Positions 23,474 through 31,489 of a DNA stretch of 31,846 nucleotides are shown here, piece by piece. A model generated the notes under the pieces. It had not been told where the DNA came from. It worked only from the letters and a program-made list of their open reading frames with translations, and searched no databases. Position 1 is the stretch's first letter. Each line of letters starts with the position of its first letter. Origin of the DNA: Blastocatellia bacterium (GTDB taxonomy: Bacteria; Acidobacteriota; Blastocatellia; Pyrinomonadales; Pyrinomonadaceae); contig DNNE01000074.1 of assembly GCA_003487805.1 (NCBI GenBank), positions 17,746 to 49,591 on the forward strand, in the 5' to 3' direction. A program made the translations under genes and the position numbers.

Positions 23474-24814
23474 TCACTTCTTCATCAAATCGAGCACTGC
23501 CGTCGTCATTGCTTTGACTCCGGTGCGCAGCGTTGGTTCCGGCAACGGCTCGAACAAGCTTGAGTGCAAGGATGGCAGCGGCTTGCCGGATTTCTTGCTC
23601 GCTTCAACTCTCGTGGGTTCGATTGCCCCCAGCCAAAACATGCATGACGGAATCTGATGATCAAGACTGAATCGGCCGAAGTCCTCGCTGGCCATGAGCG
23701 GCTGCGTCTTAATCGTATGGTCGGCGCCAATTGCTTTGCCGATTGCGGCTGCCACTCGCTCAGTCAAAGCCGGATCGTTATAGAGCGACGGCGCATTTTC
23801 AGCTTCGATGACTTTCATGATTGGAGCTCGATCTTCCGGAACTCCGGCCGCCAGCGCCACCCCTTTAGCTATGCGTTCGATCGAGGCGAGGATGCGCTGG
23901 CGAACTTCTTCACGGAAAGTGCGAATGGTCAGTTGCAAGGTCACTTCATCCGGAATGATGTTGCGTTTGGTGCCTCCATGAATCGAGCCGACAGTTACTA
24001 CCGCGGGATCGAGGGGAGAGTTCTCGCGACTGATGATGGTCTGTAAACTGAGCACCACCTCAGAGGCCATCACCACCGGGTCCTTAGTCGCCTGAGGTTG
24101 CGATCCGTGACCGCCCAGACCGCGAATCACCAGGTCGACCGAGGTCGAGCTGGCCATCGCATAGCCCGGACAATAGGTAACGGTTCCGGCCGGGTCGTTG
24201 GCACTGTCATGCAGCGCGAGGGCAAAATCCGGTTTGGGAAATCTCGTGTACAGATCATCCGCCAACATTGCGCGCGCGCCCGTAACTGTTTCTTCGGCGG
24301 GTTGGCCGATCAAAACCAAAGTGCCGCGCCACTGGTCCTTCAGTTCAGAAAGTATCTTCGCCGTGCCCAGCAGGCTCGTCATGTGAATGTCGTGGCCGCA
24401 GGCATGCATGACACTTACTTCCTGTCCCGCATCGTTCCTGGTCTTTACGGCGCTGGCATACGGCAAGCCAGTTTTTTCTTCCACCGGGAGGGCGTCCATG
24501 TCGGTGCGCACGAGGACTGTTGGACCGTCTCCGTTCTTGAGAATCGCAACCACTCCATGACCTTTCCAAAGTGGATTGTCATACTTGCCAACATTCTCGG
24601 TTACTGTAAAGCCGAGCGAACGAAGCTGCGCGGCGACGAATGCCGATGTCTTCGTTTCATAGTGCGAAAGCTCCGGCGCCGCGTGCAGCATTTTGTACGT
24701 GCTGACGAGCTGCGTGATCTCTCGATCAATCAGTGCGTCCAGCGATTGTTGGGCGCGCACCGGCGCGACTAACGGAATCGCGACTAAGAAGGCGATCACA
24801 AGTGATTTTTTCAT
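23474..24814 (-). CDS. Secreted M20-family amidohydrolase (peptidase/aminoacylase type)
   Basis: About 446 aa from ATG 24814. A signal peptide (MKKSLVIAFLVAIPLVAPVR, cleavage near RAQQ) is followed by the two-domain M20D fold. Metal-site motifs are intact: RTDMDALPVEE, MHACGHDIHM (C139, H141), IGQPAEE and, near the end, ASEDFGRF. The dimerisation lid carries GLGGHGSQPQ. The family removes acyl groups from N-acyl amino acids or cleaves dipeptides; which one applies here cannot be told from sequence. The longer start at 24886 would add 24 residues before the signal peptide and is rejected. No strong ribosome binding site is seen. It fits with the other secreted peptidases in the window. Confidence 0.93.
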   Translation of the reverse strand: MKKSLVIAFLVAIPLVAPVRAQQSLDALIDREITQLVSTYKMLHAAPELSHYETKTSAFVAAQLRSLGFTVTENVGKYDNPLWKGHGVVAILKNGDGPTVLVRTDMDALPVEEKTGLPYASAVKTRNDAGQEVSVMHACGHDIHMTSLLGTAKILSELKDQWRGTLVLIGQPAEETVTGARAMLADDLYTRFPKPDFALALHDSANDPAGTVTYCPGYAMASSTSVDLVIRGLGGHGSQPQATKDPVVMASEVVLSLQTIISRENSPLDPAVVTVGSIHGGTKRNIIPDEVTLQLTIRTFREEVRQRILASIERIAKGVALAAGVPEDRAPIMKVIEAENAPSLYNDPALTERVAAAIGKAIGADHTIKTQPLMASEDFGRFSLDHQIPSCMFWLGAIEPTRVEASKKSGKPLPSLHSSLFEPLPEPTLRTGVKAMTTAVLDLMKK

Positions 24815-24902
24815 AGGTTGCAGGGGCAGAGAACTGAGCTTGGCGCGCTCAAGATATCGCACGGAATCTCGTAAAGACAAGCTCAACGAGCGAAAATCAA
24901 AA

Positions 24903-25064
24903 ACGGCTCTGCCGCCCGATGTGCGGAAGGCCTATGGCCTTCCGGCGAAGTCTTACAATTCTTTCTCTCTTATGGCGAGGCTTAGCCTCGCCATAAGAGA
25001 AAAGCTTCATCGGGTGTCCTGCCGGAAAGGCAGAGCCTTTCCGCACATCAGACGGCAAAGCCGT
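24903..25064. repeat. Large nested palindromic element with 44-nt arms
   Basis: The arms 24903-24946 and 25021-25064 are near-complements (ACGGCTCTGCCG, GATGTGCGGAA and TTCCGGC conserved), and each contains its own hairpin. The middle holds a perfect 35-nt palindrome (24968-25002, core TATGGCGAGGCTTAGCC). It fills the gap between the Nudix and M20 genes. Confidence 0.85.
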
Positions 25065-25083
25065 AAATTGGAATATCCTTAGG

Positions 25084-25653
25084 TCATACGGCCGGATAGA
25101 AGGGTTCGAGCAACGAAGCGCCTAATCGCGGAGCGGCCAGCATCAACCCAATGATGGTTTTCGCGTCTTCGATCTCACCCTCGGTGATCATCTGCAAAGC
25201 GCGATCGATGGGCAGCCTCACGACCTCGATCAATTCGTCATCCTCGAGGCGCTGCGCGGTTTCGGTGAGATCGGTTGCCAGGTAAAGCCACATCTTTTCT
25301 TCACAAAAACCAGGACTTACAAAGAACTCGGCGAGCTTCTCAAGCTTGCCTGCGACCAGGCCCAGTTCTTCTTCGAGTTCCCGGGCAGCGCCCTCTTCCG
25401 GGCGTTCCTTGTCGTTCAGCGTACCGGCCGGCAATTCGAGCAGATACTTTACGGCCGGGTGACGATACTGTTTGACCAAAGCGATCGTGTCGTCATCGAA
25501 CGCGGGCAAGATCACCGCGCTGCCCGGATGATGGACCACTTCGCGAATGTAGGTTCGATCAGCTTCGCGAACAGTGTCGACCGTGACATCGAACACTCGC
25601 CCGGAAAAGACTTTCTTCGAGTCGACGAATTCAGGAGTTTCTGATTCAGACAT
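25084..25653 (-). CDS. nudF: Nudix hydrolase, ADP-ribose pyrophosphatase type
   Basis: 189 aa. The Nudix box is perfect: G77-x5-E83-x7-R91-E92-x2-E95-E96-x-G98 (GTLNDKERPEEGAARELEEE). The Pro preceding it in LLELPAGT and the segment VKQYRHPAVKYLLELPAG mark the ADP-ribose pyrophosphatase subgroup, which cleaves ADP-ribose to AMP and ribose-5-phosphate in the cytoplasm. Length is normal. No Shine-Dalgarno is seen before ATG 25653. The gene stands between two palindromic elements, so it is probably transcribed as a short unit. Confidence 0.9.
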   Translation of the reverse strand: MSESETPEFVDSKKVFSGRVFDVTVDTVREADRTYIREVVHHPGSAVILPAFDDDTIALVKQYRHPAVKYLLELPAGTLNDKERPEEGAARELEEELGLVAGKLEKLAEFFVSPGFCEEKMWLYLATDLTETAQRLEDDELIEVVRLPIDRALQMITEGEIEDAKTIIGLMLAAPRLGASLLEPFYPAV

Positions 25654-25720
25654 GTTTTTAGATGAACAGTGTAATGTGAAGTGATTGAGGCATCAATCTC
25701 ATGCGGTGCTGAATTTGGTC

Positions 25721-25812
25721 TTCTCTGCGTAATCTCTGCGTCTCGGCGGTGAGTCTTTCGGTTCATTAAGCTCACCGCAGAGCCGCAGAGATCGCGGAGG
25801 GGGCGCAGAGAA
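25721..25812. repeat. Imperfect palindrome (CTCTGCG/CGCAGAG type)
   Basis: The arm 25721-25753 (TTCTCTGCG...GGCGGTGAG) pairs with 25771-25812 (CTCACCGCAGAG...CGCAGAGAA), the right arm being longer by about nine bases. It lies between folC and the Nudix gene. Confidence 0.75.
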
Positions 25813-25826
25813 TTTCAAACCGGGCC

Positions 25827-27188
25827 CTAACCTGCCGTGGATGCGCTATCGGCGGTTTGCGCTGCGGCTTGTTGCCTTAACGCTTGTTGCGCCGCACCAA
25901 CCAGATAAAGCGAACCGGTCACACAAACCACACCATCGATTGGCGTAACTGTTCGAGCGAGTTGCAGAGCTTCATCGACGCTGGATGCCCGCAGGATTCT
26001 CCCTTGATCGAAATCCTCCGGCACGACGGCAACCAACGCGTCGATCGAAGCAGCTCGCGGATTATCGAGTGTAGTCAGAATCACTCGGTCAGCCTGGGGA
26101 AATAGTGCAGCGGTCATCTCGCCGAGCGCCTTATCACGCATCGCGCCAAAAATCATCACGATTGGGTCTTTAACGAATTCATCCAGATATTCGCGGAGAG
26201 CGCGCGCGGCCGCCGGATTGTGCGCGCCATCGAAGAGAAAGCGCGGGGAGCCTTTCCAGATTTCGAGTCTGCCCGGATGTTTTGCGGTTTCGATTCCGCG
26301 GACGATCGCACGCTTCGGAATTTGGAAACCGTGTTCGCGCAGCGCTTCGGCGAGCGCAATTGCGGTGAGTGCGTTAACGCTTTGATGACGGCCGCGAAGT
26401 GCGACGGTGACATTCTCATACCTCGCTGAGTCTCTATCAAACGTTACGATGCAACGCCCATCCGCAGTCGCTTCGCCGCCGCCGGTCTGAACCTGCTCAC
26501 GATAACACGAATCTATCAGGCGAGGTTGGACACCGACCGACTCACATCGTCGCATGATGACTTCCAATGCCGCTTCCTCCTGGGGCGCAATGATAGCGGT
26601 CGTGCCCGGTCGAATAATCGCCGCTTTTTCGCCGGCAATTTCCTGAAGAGTAGTACCGAGATACTCCTGGTGGTCCATCGCAACCGGCGTGATGGCGACG
26701 ATCTCTGCTCCCGCGGCAGTGGTTGAATCCAGCCTTCCACCGAGTCCCGTTTCCAGAATTGCGAGCTCGACTTCTGTTTCGCGAAACGCAAGCAGCGCAA
26801 TCGCCGTAATGTGCTCGAAGAATGTTGGCAGCGTCTGCAACTTGCCGCGCGCGACTAATTCTTCCGCGGTTTGTTTTACCGTGCGGGTGAGGTGAGCGAA
26901 TTGATCCTCAGAGACTTGTTGGCCGTCGATCTGGATTCTTTCAGTGATGGAAACCAAATGAGGTGAGGTGAACAGACCAACGCGAATCCCGGACGCGCGG
27001 CAGATCGAATCAAGGAACGCGGCAGTTGATCCCTTGCCATTGGTCCCGGCAATTTGCACGGCCGGAAGTTGTTCCTGCGGATTTCCGAGTGCAACTAAGA
27101 GAGTTTCGGTGTTTTCGAGGCCGAGTTTGATCGTGAGCGTCTCGTAACCGAGACTGAGGAGATAATCAAGAGCTTCAGCAAAAGTCAT
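25827..27188 (-). CDS. folC: Folylpolyglutamate synthase / dihydrofolate synthase
   Basis: 453 aa. This Mur-ligase-type enzyme adds glutamate to dihydropteroate and folates with ATP. Visible motifs are the P-loop AGTNGKGSTAAFLD (G48-T55), FTSPHLVSITERI, ILETGLGGRLDSTTA (Mg/ATP site), the lysine-bearing loop AGEKAAIIRPGT and DGAHNPAAARAL at the start of the C-terminal domain. Length is normal. It follows accD by about 117 bp, an arrangement shared with many bacteria (accD-folC), which supports both calls. Confidence 0.96.
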   Translation of the reverse strand: MTFAEALDYLLSLGYETLTIKLGLENTETLLVALGNPQEQLPAVQIAGTNGKGSTAAFLDSICRASGIRVGLFTSPHLVSITERIQIDGQQVSEDQFAHLTRTVKQTAEELVARGKLQTLPTFFEHITAIALLAFRETEVELAILETGLGGRLDSTTAAGAEIVAITPVAMDHQEYLGTTLQEIAGEKAAIIRPGTTAIIAPQEEAALEVIMRRCESVGVQPRLIDSCYREQVQTGGGEATADGRCIVTFDRDSARYENVTVALRGRHQSVNALTAIALAEALREHGFQIPKRAIVRGIETAKHPGRLEIWKGSPRFLFDGAHNPAAARALREYLDEFVKDPIVMIFGAMRDKALGEMTAALFPQADRVILTTLDNPRAASIDALVAVVPEDFDQGRILRASSVDEALQLARTVTPIDGVVCVTGSLYLVGAAQQALRQQAAAQTADSASTAG

Positions 27189-27305
27189 TCAAACCGCTCA
27201 TCCATAATTGGGAGTTGTTCGTGTGGGATTAACTCCAGTTCGGGTGATTTTGTGGCTTCGTTTACCCGCCGCCAAACCACAACCACGACATCACGTGAAA
27301 AGGAG

Positions 27306-28217
27306 CTAGCTGGGATGCGTTGCAACCTGAAACTTCAAGTTTGAAACCTGAGACTTCTCGGTGATGTTCGGGTTCATCATGAAATCGAGCGACTTGATCA
27401 AAAACGGCCGCATCTCCCGGCGATCCACGATCTCGTCAACCATCCCATGGTCCCGCAGAAATTCGGACCGCTGGAAGTCCTTGGGCAGTTTTTGCCGGAT
27501 CGTTTGCTCGATTACGCGGGGACCCGCGAATCCGATCAGAGCCTTTGGTTCGGCCACAATCAAATCGCCAAGCATCGCGAAGCTCGCGGTCACTCCGCCG
27601 GTAGTTGGATCAGTCAGGACAGAAATAAACGGCAGATGCCGCTCTTCGAGGGCGGCGAGGGCCGCTGAGATCTTCGCCATCTGCATCAGCGACAGCGTGC
27701 CTTCCTGCATGCGCGCGCCGCCCGAGGCGCAAAAAATGATTACCGCACCGCGCTCGCCGATGGCGCGCTCGATCAAGCGGGTGAGTTTTTCGCCGACGGC
27801 CGAGCCCATCGAGCCGCCGATGAAATTCATGTCCATCGCCCCGGCAAAGACGCGGTGACCGCCGACCTTGCCCCGCGCAGTGATGACAGCTTCCGGTAAT
27901 CCGGTCGCGCGCTGAGCCTGGGAAATGCGATTCACGTAAGGCTTACTGTCGACGAAGTCCAGCGGATCCGTCGAGACCACTTCTGAGTCCAGCTCTTCGC
28001 AGTACGCATCGTCGAACAGTTTTTCGAGCCGGTCGTACGCGCCGATGCGAAAATGAAAATTGCAGTGAACGCAGACCTGAAGATTCTCTTCAAGTTCCTT
28101 CTTATACAGATGTGCGCCACATTCGTCGCACCGCACGAACACATTCTCAGTGCGTACGACGCGATCTTTGTCGCTTACCGGCTCGATCTTGCCTTTCTTT
28201 TTTCGGAACCAGGGCAT
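27306..28217 (-). CDS. accD: Acetyl-CoA carboxylase carboxyltransferase subunit beta
   Basis: 303 aa. It transfers carboxyl from biotin to acetyl-CoA at the first step of fatty-acid synthesis, with AccA as partner. The N-terminal zinc ribbon is intact (C30, C33, C49, C52), followed by the crotonase-like core with FIGGSMGSAVGEKL, FCASGGARMQEG and TDPTTGGVTASFAMLGD. The conserved fold ends near LDFMMNPN. The last 18 or so residues (EKSQVSNLKFQVATHPS) are encoded by a repeat-like stretch with TGAAAC units and AAACTTCAAGTTT (27330-27342), so this tail is probably repeat-derived. It is followed by folC. Confidence 0.97.
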   Translation of the reverse strand: MPWFRKKKGKIEPVSDKDRVVRTENVFVRCDECGAHLYKKELEENLQVCVHCNFHFRIGAYDRLEKLFDDAYCEELDSEVVSTDPLDFVDSKPYVNRISQAQRATGLPEAVITARGKVGGHRVFAGAMDMNFIGGSMGSAVGEKLTRLIERAIGERGAVIIFCASGGARMQEGTLSLMQMAKISAALAALEERHLPFISVLTDPTTGGVTASFAMLGDLIVAEPKALIGFAGPRVIEQTIRQKLPKDFQRSEFLRDHGMVDEIVDRREMRPFLIKSLDFMMNPNITEKSQVSNLKFQVATHPS

Positions 28218-28321
28218 AGCGATACTTTGTTACTTAATAGCTTCTGTCGTAATCGGGGTTTGCGATTGCGAAAGGTTAGCACATGCAATGCGCGAGTAGA
28301 AACAGATGAATCGCAGTCAGG

Positions 28322-29023
28322 TCACGCGTTGCGGATTTCCTGATGAAAATGGGTTATTGCAACCAGCGCCAGATACATGGCCAGAAAGAATCCAGCGAAG
28401 AGCACGGAGAACACAAAAGCCTGAAAGCGTGTAAATGGGTGCTGTGCCTGCTCAGAAACATTGGCGAGCAGTCCCCCCGGATTTAGAAACAGGTCCCAAC
28501 TGTTCCAACGTAAGAAACGACCGAGATAGATGCCAAAGCTGCTTAATCCGAGCACCCCACATGCAAATGCCCAGCTTGCTTTCGTCCCAGCGGCCTTGCG
28601 GACAATTTCCTGCATTAGCAGTAGCGAAACGAGTCCCAGGAAAAAGCCAGTCCACGCAAAGGCGACGAACAAGAGCAGGTCGTACCAATAAGGCGCGGCT
28701 GCCTGTCTTTGCAGGTGCATGATGTCGGTTATTAGATACGGCGCGTTGGGGAAGAAGACTAGCCAGAAAAGCGCAAACGCCGGCACCAGCAGCCAGTTGA
28801 TCCATCCATGGCGACGATGCAGGTTGTAAGCTGCTAGTGCACTGAGGGCCGGGAGCCACGCCAGAACCAGATTCCAAATGAGATATCGATAAGTGAACCG
28901 GTGCGAATGGACCACGCGCAGAGCAAACAAACCCAGACAAACGATCGTAGCAAAAGCCAGAGAACCGAGCACTGCAATTTGGCTTTGATAGCTCCGACGC
29001 ACCGGAGCGATTCCTGACTCCAT
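28322..29023 (-). CDS. DUF1361 family multi-pass membrane protein
   Basis: 233 aa from ATG 29023, supported by AGGA seven bases upstream; the GTG at 29062 has no ribosome binding site. About six hydrophobic spans are visible. The DUF1361 signature residues are present: FFPNAPYLITDIMHL in the middle and GIYLGRFLRWNSWDLFLNP near the C-terminal third. The family's function is unknown; an inner-membrane location is clear. It lies on the same strand as accD, with about 100 bp between them. Confidence 0.88.
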   Translation of the reverse strand: MESGIAPVRRSYQSQIAVLGSLAFATIVCLGLFALRVVHSHRFTYRYLIWNLVLAWLPALSALAAYNLHRRHGWINWLLVPAFALFWLVFFPNAPYLITDIMHLQRQAAAPYWYDLLLFVAFAWTGFFLGLVSLLLMQEIVRKAAGTKASWAFACGVLGLSSFGIYLGRFLRWNSWDLFLNPGGLLANVSEQAQHPFTRFQAFVFSVLFAGFFLAMYLALVAITHFHQEIRNA

Positions 29024-29167
29024 AGGCGATTCCTGTGAGGATATCTTAGCAGTTGGCGCCACGTAGGTTTAGTGTTAGTGCGTCGTACCCAACCATACGG
29101 GTGCTTAGGCACACCTTCACTTAGACGTCGATGGAGAAACCGATGTCCAACGCGGCCTCGACCGAGA

Positions 29168-29554
29168 TCAATAACCGTAAGCCCAATACACTAACAGGAT
29201 AGTGTTCCAGTAGGCGTCCCCGGAAGGCCTGCCTCCACTATCTTGTCCGCCCACGACATATCCGGAAAGACCGTCCGTGTTGAACGAATCGGCTTGAATC
29301 TGCGACGGTTGATATCCGTTGCCGGGGTCATTCGCCATCGTGACCGTTAGCATCTGTTCCGGTGCGGTATAAGGGCCGATCTCCGTTTGACCCACGACCT
29401 GGTTGTTTTGTGCACCGGTGCCGGTCCACTGAATTTGTTTACCGTCAGGAGTCTCAAACGTAATCTGTTGACCCCACCACCCCGAATTCGTAATACCTGT
29501 CAGCCGTATGGTTGAATTAGCGGGTAAGGGAATTTGGATTTTTGTTTCTGCCAT
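29168..29554 (-). CDS. Small beta-rich protein resembling fucose-binding lectin II (LecB/PA-IIL)
   Basis: 128 aa, no signal peptide. AAGGAGA lies six bases upstream of ATG 29554, so translation is well supported. The order of features follows the LecB lectin: an N-terminal IPLPANSTIRLTGITNSG segment (LecB has LPANTRFGVTAFANSSG), GTGAQNNQVVGQTEIG in the middle (LecB QSTNNAVIGTQVL), then GYVVGGQDSGG and a C-terminal DAYWNTILLVYWAYGY (LecB DYNDAVVVINWPLG). LecB binds sugars through two calcium ions held by Asp/Asn residues of the last loop and the C-terminal Gly. Here several of these acidic ligands are replaced (YWN in place of YND) and there is one extra C-terminal residue, so sugar binding is uncertain. 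The comparison is from memory of the family; a different beta-sandwich is possible. Confidence 0.5.
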   Translation of the reverse strand: MAETKIQIPLPANSTIRLTGITNSGWWGQQITFETPDGKQIQWTGTGAQNNQVVGQTEIGPYTAPEQMLTVTMANDPGNGYQPSQIQADSFNTDGLSGYVVGGQDSGGRPSGDAYWNTILLVYWAYGY

Positions 29555-29648
29555 AGGATTCTCCTTTCAAAAAGGTGTGCAGGCTACCACAAGTCCGCTA
29601 ATACGACTAGTTACCTTGATGCACTTTAGAAGAGCGGCAGTTTTAATT

Positions 29649-29757
29649 CTGGGAGCGCGGACGTCCCCGTCCGCAATGCGCCGACAGGCGCGAGGTGTTT
29701 ATTAGTAAGAATTGATCAGTTCTCGCTCATCTGCGGACGAGGACGTTCGCGTTCCAG
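29649..29757. repeat. Imperfect palindrome (GGACGTCC type)
   Basis: The arm 29649-29675 (CTGGGAGCGCGGACGTCC...CGTCCGCA) is the near-complement of 29732-29757. It ends two bases before the cobO stop codon and fills most of the gap to the lectin-like gene. Confidence 0.75.
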
Positions 29758-29759
29758 GA

Positions 29760-30338
29760 TCAGAACTCGATGCCCTTTTGCGCTCTGATGCCGACCTGAA
29801 AGGGATGCTTGACTTCAGTCATCTCGGTAACCAGATCCGCAGCTTCGATTAATTCCTTCGGCGCGTCGCGACCAGTGACGACGATGTGAAGCGAGGGTTG
29901 GCGCTCGCGGGCGGCTCGTATTTCTGAGAGTACTTCATCAACGGGCAGCATGTCGTAACTCAACACGTACACCAGTTCGTCAAAGACGAGCAGATCGTAA
30001 TCGCCGCTGCGCAGCTTCTCAACGCAAAGATTCCAGGTCTGGCGGGCGGTCTGTCGATCCTGCTCGGGGTTCTTGGTGTCCCAGGTAAAGCCGTCGCCCA
30101 TCGTGTGAACTTCGATGCCGAGTTTTTCGGCGGCCACGTGTTCACCGTACCGGTCGTTGCGCGACTTCATGAATTGGACCATGCAGCAAGACAGATCCTG
30201 TCCGGCAGCGCGCATCATCAAGCCAAGTGCGCAGGTCGTTTTGCCTTTGCCGTTTCCGGTGTGAACGATGAGGAGGCCGCGAGTGTTCTCCTGATAATCA
30301 GCGCGACGCCATTTGTATTTGCGTTCGATGGAAGACAT
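29760..30338 (-). CDS. cobO: Cob(I)yrinic acid a,c-diamide adenosyltransferase
   Basis: 192 aa. It adenosylates reduced corrinoids with ATP during cobalamin synthesis or salvage. The P-loop GNGKGKTT (28-35), in HTGNGKGKTTCALGLMMRA, the QFMKSRNDRYGEH segment, DLLVFDELVYVLSYDMLP and VVTGRDAPKELIEAADLVTEM are all family signatures (CobO/BtuR type). No other cobalamin gene and no recognisable cobalamin riboswitch is in the window, so it may serve in scavenging. It lies about 90 bases after the nrnA stop, the gap filled by a palindromic repeat. Confidence 0.95.
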   Translation of the reverse strand: MSSIERKYKWRRADYQENTRGLLIVHTGNGKGKTTCALGLMMRAAGQDLSCCMVQFMKSRNDRYGEHVAAEKLGIEVHTMGDGFTWDTKNPEQDRQTARQTWNLCVEKLRSGDYDLLVFDELVYVLSYDMLPVDEVLSEIRAARERQPSLHIVVTGRDAPKELIEAADLVTEMTEVKHPFQVGIRAQKGIEF

Positions 30339-30346
30339 TCCGAAAG

Positions 30347-30411
30347 TTTAGAGGCGGGCTACTGCCCGCCTTTGATTGATGGAAGATGGCGGGCGGTAGC
30401 CCGCCTCTAAA
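30347..30411. repeat. TTTAGAGGCGGGCTACTGCCCG-family palindrome, copy 3 (best preserved)
   Basis: Arms of 24 nt (30347-30370 and 30388-30411) match with a single substitution. Half of the arm is itself a hairpin (GGCGGGC...GCCCGCC). It fills the gap between nrnA and cobO. Confidence 0.85.
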
Positions 30412-30425
30412 CGGTACCGGGGCTG

Positions 30426-31427
30426 CTAACTGCCGCTCTCGATCAACGCATCCTCAGTAAAATCTTTCAGCCCATTCGATCTCTTTACCGCGTCCTGCAG
30501 CAGCGGCACGACCTTTTGCTCGAGTTCTGAGGAAGTGCCTTTCAGTGTGCAGCCTGCAGCGTTGCGATGACCGCCGCCGCCGAATTGCTCGGCGATCTTC
30601 GCGACGTTGACATCGCCCTTTGAGCGCAGACTCGTGCGATAGACTCCGGGAGCAGTTTCTTTGAATAGCGCAGTTGCTTCAACTTCACCGACCGCGAGCG
30701 GGTAATTCACAAAGCCGTCAGCGTCTTCTTCCGCCGCGTGCGTCTGTTCCTGCATCGCCAGCGTCTGCCACATCCAGGCGACGTGGCCGGTGTCGTCGCG
30801 CTTCGCGGTCGATAGCACCCGACTAAGCAATTCGATCTTCGGCCATTGATAACTGCCGAAGAGGGCCTCGGCGGTCTTGGCCGGCCTTACCCCCGTGCGC
30901 ACCAGTTCAGACGCAATTTTGAAGGTGCGCTCAGTCGTGTTCGAGTAATGAAATGATCCTGTATCGGTGAGCAGGGCCGTGTAGACGCATTCGGCAATTT
31001 CTTTGGTGACGCGCACGCCCGTGGCTTTGCAGAGGTTATAGACCATTTCACCGCAAGCCGCGGCGGTCGAATCGATCCAGTTGATGCTGCCAAAGAGTTC
31101 CGTGGTCGAATGGTGATCGATATTGACGACGAACTGCTGATCCAAATCTTCGAGGCCGGGCCGATCCAGGTCTGAACATTCAATGATGAACACCGCATCG
31201 AAATGCTCGCCAATGCGGGGCGCAACGCGAATCGTGCCGGCGCCCGGCAATTGTTGATACGAATGCGGCGCCGGATCGCGCATGATCACTTCGACATCCT
31301 TGTTCAGTGATTTCAGCAGCCAGAGCAGGCCGAGAGAGGAGCCGAGACCATCGCCGTCCGGGCGGACGTGGGAAGTAATCGCAAAGCGATCCTTTTTTTC
31401 AATCAGTTCAACTACCTGGGCAAGCAT
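30426..31427 (-). CDS. nrnA: DHH-family phosphoesterase (NrnA-like oligoribonuclease / pAp phosphatase)
   Basis: 333 aa. It degrades very short RNAs (nanoRNA) and probably 3'-phosphoadenosine-5'-phosphate in the cytoplasm. Metal-binding motifs are in order: H20 and the RPDGDGLGSSLG loop, ECSDLDR (D86), the DHH triad at 104-106 in NIDHHSTTE, and the DHHA1 motif FGGGGHRNAAGC near the C-terminus. Length is normal. It follows rbfA by about 60 bases, the classic rbfA-nrnA arrangement. The spacer holds a palindromic repeat with no terminator-like T-run. Confidence 0.94.
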   Translation of the reverse strand: MLAQVVELIEKKDRFAITSHVRPDGDGLGSSLGLLWLLKSLNKDVEVIMRDPAPHSYQQLPGAGTIRVAPRIGEHFDAVFIIECSDLDRPGLEDLDQQFVVNIDHHSTTELFGSINWIDSTAAACGEMVYNLCKATGVRVTKEIAECVYTALLTDTGSFHYSNTTERTFKIASELVRTGVRPAKTAEALFGSYQWPKIELLSRVLSTAKRDDTGHVAWMWQTLAMQEQTHAAEEDADGFVNYPLAVGEVEATALFKETAPGVYRTSLRSKGDVNVAKIAEQFGGGGHRNAAGCTLKGTSSELEQKVVPLLQDAVKRSNGLKDFTEDALIESGS

Positions 31428-31430
31428 TGC

Positions 31431-31489
31431 GTAACACAGACCTTGGTCTGTAACTTCCTTCTAAGAACACAGACTAAAGTCTGTGCTAC
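31431..31489. repeat. Double-hairpin repeat (CACAGACTAAAGTCTGTG type)
   Basis: GTAACACAGACCTTGGTCTGT (from 31431) and CACAGACTAAAGTCTGTG (ending with GCTAC at 31489) are each hairpins and together form an imperfect inverted repeat. It fills the rbfA-nrnA gap and partly touches the rbfA stop region. Confidence 0.75.

Noticed and set aside
24098..24772. Open frame on the + strand opposite the M20 gene (224 codons)
   Set aside because: The - strand encodes intact M20 metal-site motifs; the + frame has no recognisable feature.
30339..30425. Cobalamin riboswitch upstream of cobO
   Set aside because: The spacer holds only the 24-nt palindrome; it is far too short for a cobalamin riboswitch and lacks a B12-box-like sequence.
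12089..31489. CRISPR array
   Set aside because: The repeats are inverted, differ between sites and are not regularly spaced; there are no cas genes.
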